From contig NZ_RBIR01000002.1 of assembly GCF_003634095.1 (NCBI RefSeq), forward strand, positions 124,001 to 188,000: a stretch of DNA of 64,000 nt. The letters run 5' to 3'. The first letter of the stretch is position 1. Every line of letters begins with the position of its first letter. The position numbers and the translations under genes are program-made. This document shows positions 61,327-64,000 of this stretch, piece by piece. A model generated the notes under the pieces. It worked only from the letters and a program-made list of their open reading frames with translations, was not told where the DNA came from and did no database searches. The DNA is from Arthrobacter oryzae. GTDB lineage: Bacteria; Actinomycetota; Actinomycetes; Actinomycetales; Micrococcaceae.

Positions 61327-62069
61327 GCAAGAACCTCGGCGATCTCGGCGGCGCTGACGCGGCGGCCCGTGTAGAAGGGGATTTCCTCGCGGACGTGGTG
61401 GCGCGCGTCGGTGGCGCGCAGGTGCCGCATCAGGTCAACGAGGTCCACGAGCTCGGGCGCCTCCAGGCCAAGGATCCATTCCCAGTCGCCCAGGGCGAAG
61501 GAGGAAACGGTGTTGGAGATGACCTGAGGGAAGTCGCGGCCCAGGAGTCCGTGGTCACGGAGCATCGCGCCGCGCTCGGCGTCCGGCAGGAGGTACCACT
61601 CGTAGGAGCGGACAAACGGGTAGACGCAGAGCCACTCGGCCGGTTCGACGCCGCGGGAGAACGCGGGCGTGTGGTTCTTGGCGAATTCCGCCTCACGGTG
61701 CACGCCCATGGCGGACCAGGCGATCTCGGTGCCCGCGAAAAGCTTGCTGCGGCGGATGTCCCGGACCGCTCGCTGCAGGTCCTCGGGCTTCGGCCCGTGG
61801 AGCCAGATCATGATGTCTGCGTCCGCGCGCATGGCGGAAACGTCGTAGCTGCCGCGGTGGATCACGCCGGAGTCGGCGAGGCCCGCCATCAGCGACTCGA
61901 AGCCCCCGGCAGCGTCCGCATCGCGGGGGACGTCAGCGGACCGCTTGAAAACGGTCCAGAGGGTGAAGAACTGCTCGGGTGAATTGTCGGGCGCCGTCGC
62001 CCCGGCGACTGATTCTCCGGGGACGGGCATACCGGTTTTAGTGACAGATTCGGCAGAAGTGTGGCTCAT
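61323..62069 (-). CDS. hemQ: coproheme decarboxylase HemQ/ChdC
   Basis: A 248-residue chlorite-dismutase-fold enzyme that decarboxylates coproheme to heme b, the last step of the actinobacterial route. FTLWTVFKRS, DIMIWLHGPKPEDLQ, the catalytic-Tyr region YPFVRSYEWYLL and SNTVSSFALGDWEWILGLE are typical. The ATG at 62067-62069 opens the hem operon. A perfect hairpin lies upstream, so a promoter between about 62070 and 62103 is needed, but I could not define it. Confidence 0.94.
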   Translation of the reverse strand: MSHTSAESVTKTGMPVPGESVAGATAPDNSPEQFFTLWTVFKRSADVPRDADAAGGFESLMAGLADSGVIHRGSYDVSAMRADADIMIWLHGPKPEDLQRAVRDIRRSKLFAGTEIAWSAMGVHREAEFAKNHTPAFSRGVEPAEWLCVYPFVRSYEWYLLPDAERGAMLRDHGLLGRDFPQVISNTVSSFALGDWEWILGLEAPELVDLVDLMRHLRATDARHHVREEIPFYTGRRVSAAEIAEVLA

Positions 62070-62103
62070 GCCTACCAGTCTGCCCCCTCTCCTCAGTGAA
62101 GTC

Positions 62104-62144
62104 GAAATAAAGCACTTCTACAAGGCGTAGAAGTGCTTTATTTC
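62104..62144. terminator. perfect 18-bp A/T-flanked terminator
   Basis: GAAATAAAGCACTTCTAC (62104-62121) pairs with GTAGAAGTGCTTTATTTC (62127-62144) around AAGGC. It ends the surface-protein transcript upstream of the heme operon and may work in both directions. Confidence 0.88.
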
Positions 62145-62268
62145 ACATGCTGACGTTCCGGCGGTCGCGGTTGCGGAGTCCGTGCGGCGGTCGCTGGGTG
62201 TCGCCGGGTCACGAGTCCCGTGGGCCGTGGTCCCCCGCGTCCAGCGCCCCGAGAACCCGGCGGCCGCG

Positions 62269-63135
62269 TCAGCTCCTCCGCATGCGGACGACGGCGACCC
62301 CGGCGCCGAGGGACAACGCCACCAGGCCAATGCCCCAGCCGATGAGCGGGGACGGTCCTGCGGGTTCCACCGCCGAGGTGGCCTGCAGCGACGTGCCGCC
62401 CGTGTGGCCCTGGCCCTGGGCCGGCGGCGTTGTCGGATCGGCCGGGCCAGAGCCCGGGCTGGAAGGCTGCGCCGTGGCAGGGCGCGCCACGGCAGCGTGC
62501 GCCGCGGCAGGGCGCGAGGGCGATGACTGCCCGACGGCGCCTCCCCCTGCGGCGGGCGCGGATCCGGCCGCGCCGGCGCCACTGCCGGCCGCCGCCGCCG
62601 GGCCTGGCACCGGCCCGGCGGCGGTAACTGCGGCAGGCGCTCCCGGCGCGGGGGCAGTGAGCGGGGCGCCCGGGCCCGACGGAGCGGAGGACTGCGGGGC
62701 ATTCGCGCTCGGAGTGCCGGCCGGCGGAGCGCTGGTGCGCGGAGCGGCGGGCTGCCGAGTGCCCGGCTGGGGGTTGCTGGACTCCGGGATCGCGAGTTGC
62801 GGGCTGCTGCTGGGGGACGGCGACGGCGTTGAGTCGGACCCGCCCGAGCCGGAGACGTCGGCGGAGATCGACGGGCTCGGTGTGGACGAGGAGCCCAGCA
62901 GGTTGCCGAGCACGTCGTCCAGGCCGACGGTCAGTGAGCCCTGGGATAGTGAGCGCTGAACCGACAGCGGGGCGGACGCCGTTGCCGAAACCTCCGTGGC
63001 GGCGTGCGAAGCAGGAACTCCTGCGGTGACTGCCAGTACCACCCCGAGCGAAGCTGCCGCTGCGCCGCGCCGGAGTCCCCCATGGCGCCGGGTCTTCGTT
63101 GTTGACACGTTGGACCTGAAAATAACCATGGTCAT
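62269..63135 (-). CDS. secreted Pro/Ala/Ser-rich surface protein with C-terminal membrane anchor
   Basis: A 288-residue exported protein of unknown function. A basic N terminus and hydrophobic core end in VPASHAA, a good signal peptidase site near residue 46. A short segment (SVQRSLSQGSLTVGLDDVLG) precedes about 170 residues of Pro, Ala, Ser, Gly and Thr without cysteines. The C terminus has a membrane helix (GWGIGLVALSLGAGVAVV) and RMRRS. No LPxTG sorting motif is visible. Start is ATG at 63133-63135, or 63127-63129, which lies 8 nt from TAGGCT. It sits between cgoX and the heme operon on the same strand. Confidence 0.8.
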   Translation of the reverse strand: MTMVIFRSNVSTTKTRRHGGLRRGAAAASLGVVLAVTAGVPASHAATEVSATASAPLSVQRSLSQGSLTVGLDDVLGNLLGSSSTPSPSISADVSGSGGSDSTPSPSPSSSPQLAIPESSNPQPGTRQPAAPRTSAPPAGTPSANAPQSSAPSGPGAPLTAPAPGAPAAVTAAGPVPGPAAAAGSGAGAAGSAPAAGGGAVGQSSPSRPAAAHAAVARPATAQPSSPGSGPADPTTPPAQGQGHTGGTSLQATSAVEPAGPSPLIGWGIGLVALSLGAGVAVVRMRRS

Positions 63136-63137
63136 CG

Positions 63138-63143
63138 AGCCTA
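63138..63143 (-). promoter_or_regulatory. -10-like TAGGCT before the surface-protein gene
   Basis: TAGGCT lies 2 nt before the first ATG and 8 nt before the second in-frame ATG on the minus strand, the same 8-nt spacing as sigK. A leaderless start at the second ATG is plausible. Confidence 0.4.
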
Positions 63144-63343
63144 GCCGGGATGCGCCGGGAGGGAAAACCGGCGAAAAACCGCGGACTACTGGACAGTAAC
63201 CCCCGGGGCCGGAGGGCCCAAGGGTGCATCCGGGACCGCTGTGATTGCTGTGACTGAGGGGGGGCTCTGTGACGTTCGCGGGGCCGCGTCGGGGCAGCCG
63301 GAGGGGCCGCCTCCGGTCACCCGGCCCTCAGGTCAGCCGGCCC

Positions 63344-64000
63344 TCAGGTCAGCAGGGCCCGAACCTGACGCGGGGTGTCGGCCACGATCGCCGCCAGTCC
63401 GTTGCCGGACAACCAGCCGCCCACCAGGGCGAGCGAGCCGTCTGCGGCACAGATGCTCCGGACCGCAGCGACGCGCTCTTTGTGGCCGAGGGACGCAAAC
63501 GGCAGCGCACCGGCCCAGCGGACGACGTCCCAGCCCACCACGTTCGCGGCAGTGACCGGGACCCCGAGCAGGGCCGAGGCATCGGCCAGCGCAGCGCGGA
63601 AGAGTTCATCGTCCGGGCGCTGCCCCGCGGCCGCTGTGCCGCCGCCTGGCTCCCGGGGACCGCCGGGGGCCACGCCCCGGCCGTAGGAGAGCCGGAGCAC
63701 ATGCCTGCCCGGGCCGGTGCGGTCCGCCAGCCAGGCCCACTTGGCGGTGGCGTGCGTCAGCGCCTTGGCCTGCACGCCCGGGCTTTGCGGCGCCACGAGC
63801 ACGCCCGTGCCGCGCGGCGCCCGGTCGAGGGCCGCGAGGTCCACCACGAGCGTGACCAGGCTGACATCGGGTCCGGCGTCCGGGCGGAGAGGCGCAAGGT
63901 CCGGCAGGGATTCCGCGAGCAGCCCGATGGCGGCCGGTCCTTCGACGGCAACTACCAGCAGGCCGGCGTCGTACCTCGCATGGTCTGTGGTGATCCTCCA
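63344..64000 (-). CDS. coproporphyrinogen/protoporphyrinogen oxidase (HemY/CgoX), C-terminal part
   Basis: The minus strand is open from the window edge to a stop at 63344-63346, giving about 218 residues. They match the C-terminal part of HemY/CgoX: WRITTDHARYDAGLLVVAVE at the edge, VSLVTLVVDLAALDRAPRG, GVQAKALTHATAKWAWLADR and the FAD-proximal ending LVGGWLSGNGLAAIVAD. This FAD oxidase makes coproporphyrin III, the substrate of HemH. The N-terminal part lies outside the window. Position upstream of hemQ-hemH-hemC-hemD-hemB-hemL fits. Confidence 0.88.
   Translation of the reverse strand, partial: WRITTDHARYDAGLLVVAVEGPAAIGLLAESLPDLAPLRPDAGPDVSLVTLVVDLAALDRAPRGTGVLVAPQSPGVQAKALTHATAKWAWLADRTGPGRHVLRLSYGRGVAPGGPREPGGGTAAAGQRPDDELFRAALADASALLGVPVTAANVVGWDVVRWAGALPFASLGHKERVAAVRSICAADGSLALVGGWLSGNGLAAIVADTPRQVRALLT

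Noticed and set aside
1..64000. Mobile elements, CRISPR arrays, prophage or defence islands
   Set aside because: No transposase, integrase, Cas, restriction or toxin-antitoxin proteins were seen. The direct repeats found are short, degenerate and without spacer structure.

Overview
The window is high-GC actinobacterial chromosome, most like Arthrobacter/Pseudarthrobacter (Micrococcaceae). The evidence is an MtrAB pair, a SigK/RskA pair, the coproporphyrin-dependent heme branch (HemQ, an actinobacterial ferrochelatase and a HemY/CgoX-type oxidase), an AdnAB helicase-nuclease, and many genes that appear to be leaderless. No insertion sequence, prophage, integrase or CRISPR array was seen. Almost all sequence is explained by ordinary core genes.

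Layout. 1-3.5 kb: start of mtrB, mtrA, a DUF4166 gene, and a coupled chorismate mutase/MetE-like pair. 3.6-9.3 kb: a dipeptide-type ABC importer (dppA-dppB-dppC-dppDF). 9.6-15.0 kb: a sulfur/redox neighbourhood with mnmA, a ferredoxin-reductase-like flavoprotein, a cysteine desulfurase, a SufR-like cysteine-bearing regulator and a DoxX-family gene. 15.3-18.7 kb: a J-domain protein, trmL and sigK-rskA. 18.8-23.4 kb: gluconate permease and kinase, a PIG-L deacetylase and etfBA. 23.9-28.9 kb: an envelope-stress group of HtrA-type protease, a TPM-domain protein and PspA. 29-31.1 kb: photolyase and two identical initiator tRNA genes.

31.3-51.5 kb is a membrane and DNA-repair block: UPF0182, PDZ-Lon protease, DUF2342 hydrolase, YgjP-like metalloprotease, uvrD2, nudC, a phosphotransferase, adnB, adnA, an alkyltransferase-like protein and an exonuclease. 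Its gene content resembles the Rv3193c-Rv3204 region of Mycobacterium tuberculosis. 52.0-54.5 kb: a polar amino-acid ABC importer. 54.6-64 kb: a tightly overlapped heme operon, hemQ-hemH-hemC-hemD-hemB-(LLM flavin oxidoreductase)-hemL, preceded by a Pro/Ala/Ser-rich surface protein and the end of a cgoX/hemY gene.

Three regulatory observations stand out. First, the promoter of the ferredoxin-reductase gene and the doxX promoter carry the same element: a -10 TAAAAT embedded in an inverted repeat CTAAAAT...TTTAG with identical spacing. The SufR-like regulator next to doxX is the obvious candidate to bind it. Second, at least nine genes have a TANNNT box exactly 6 nt before the start codon and no usable ribosome binding site, which points to leaderless transcripts. 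Third, a degenerate 13-bp tandem array of about eleven units lies between etfB and the HtrA gene.
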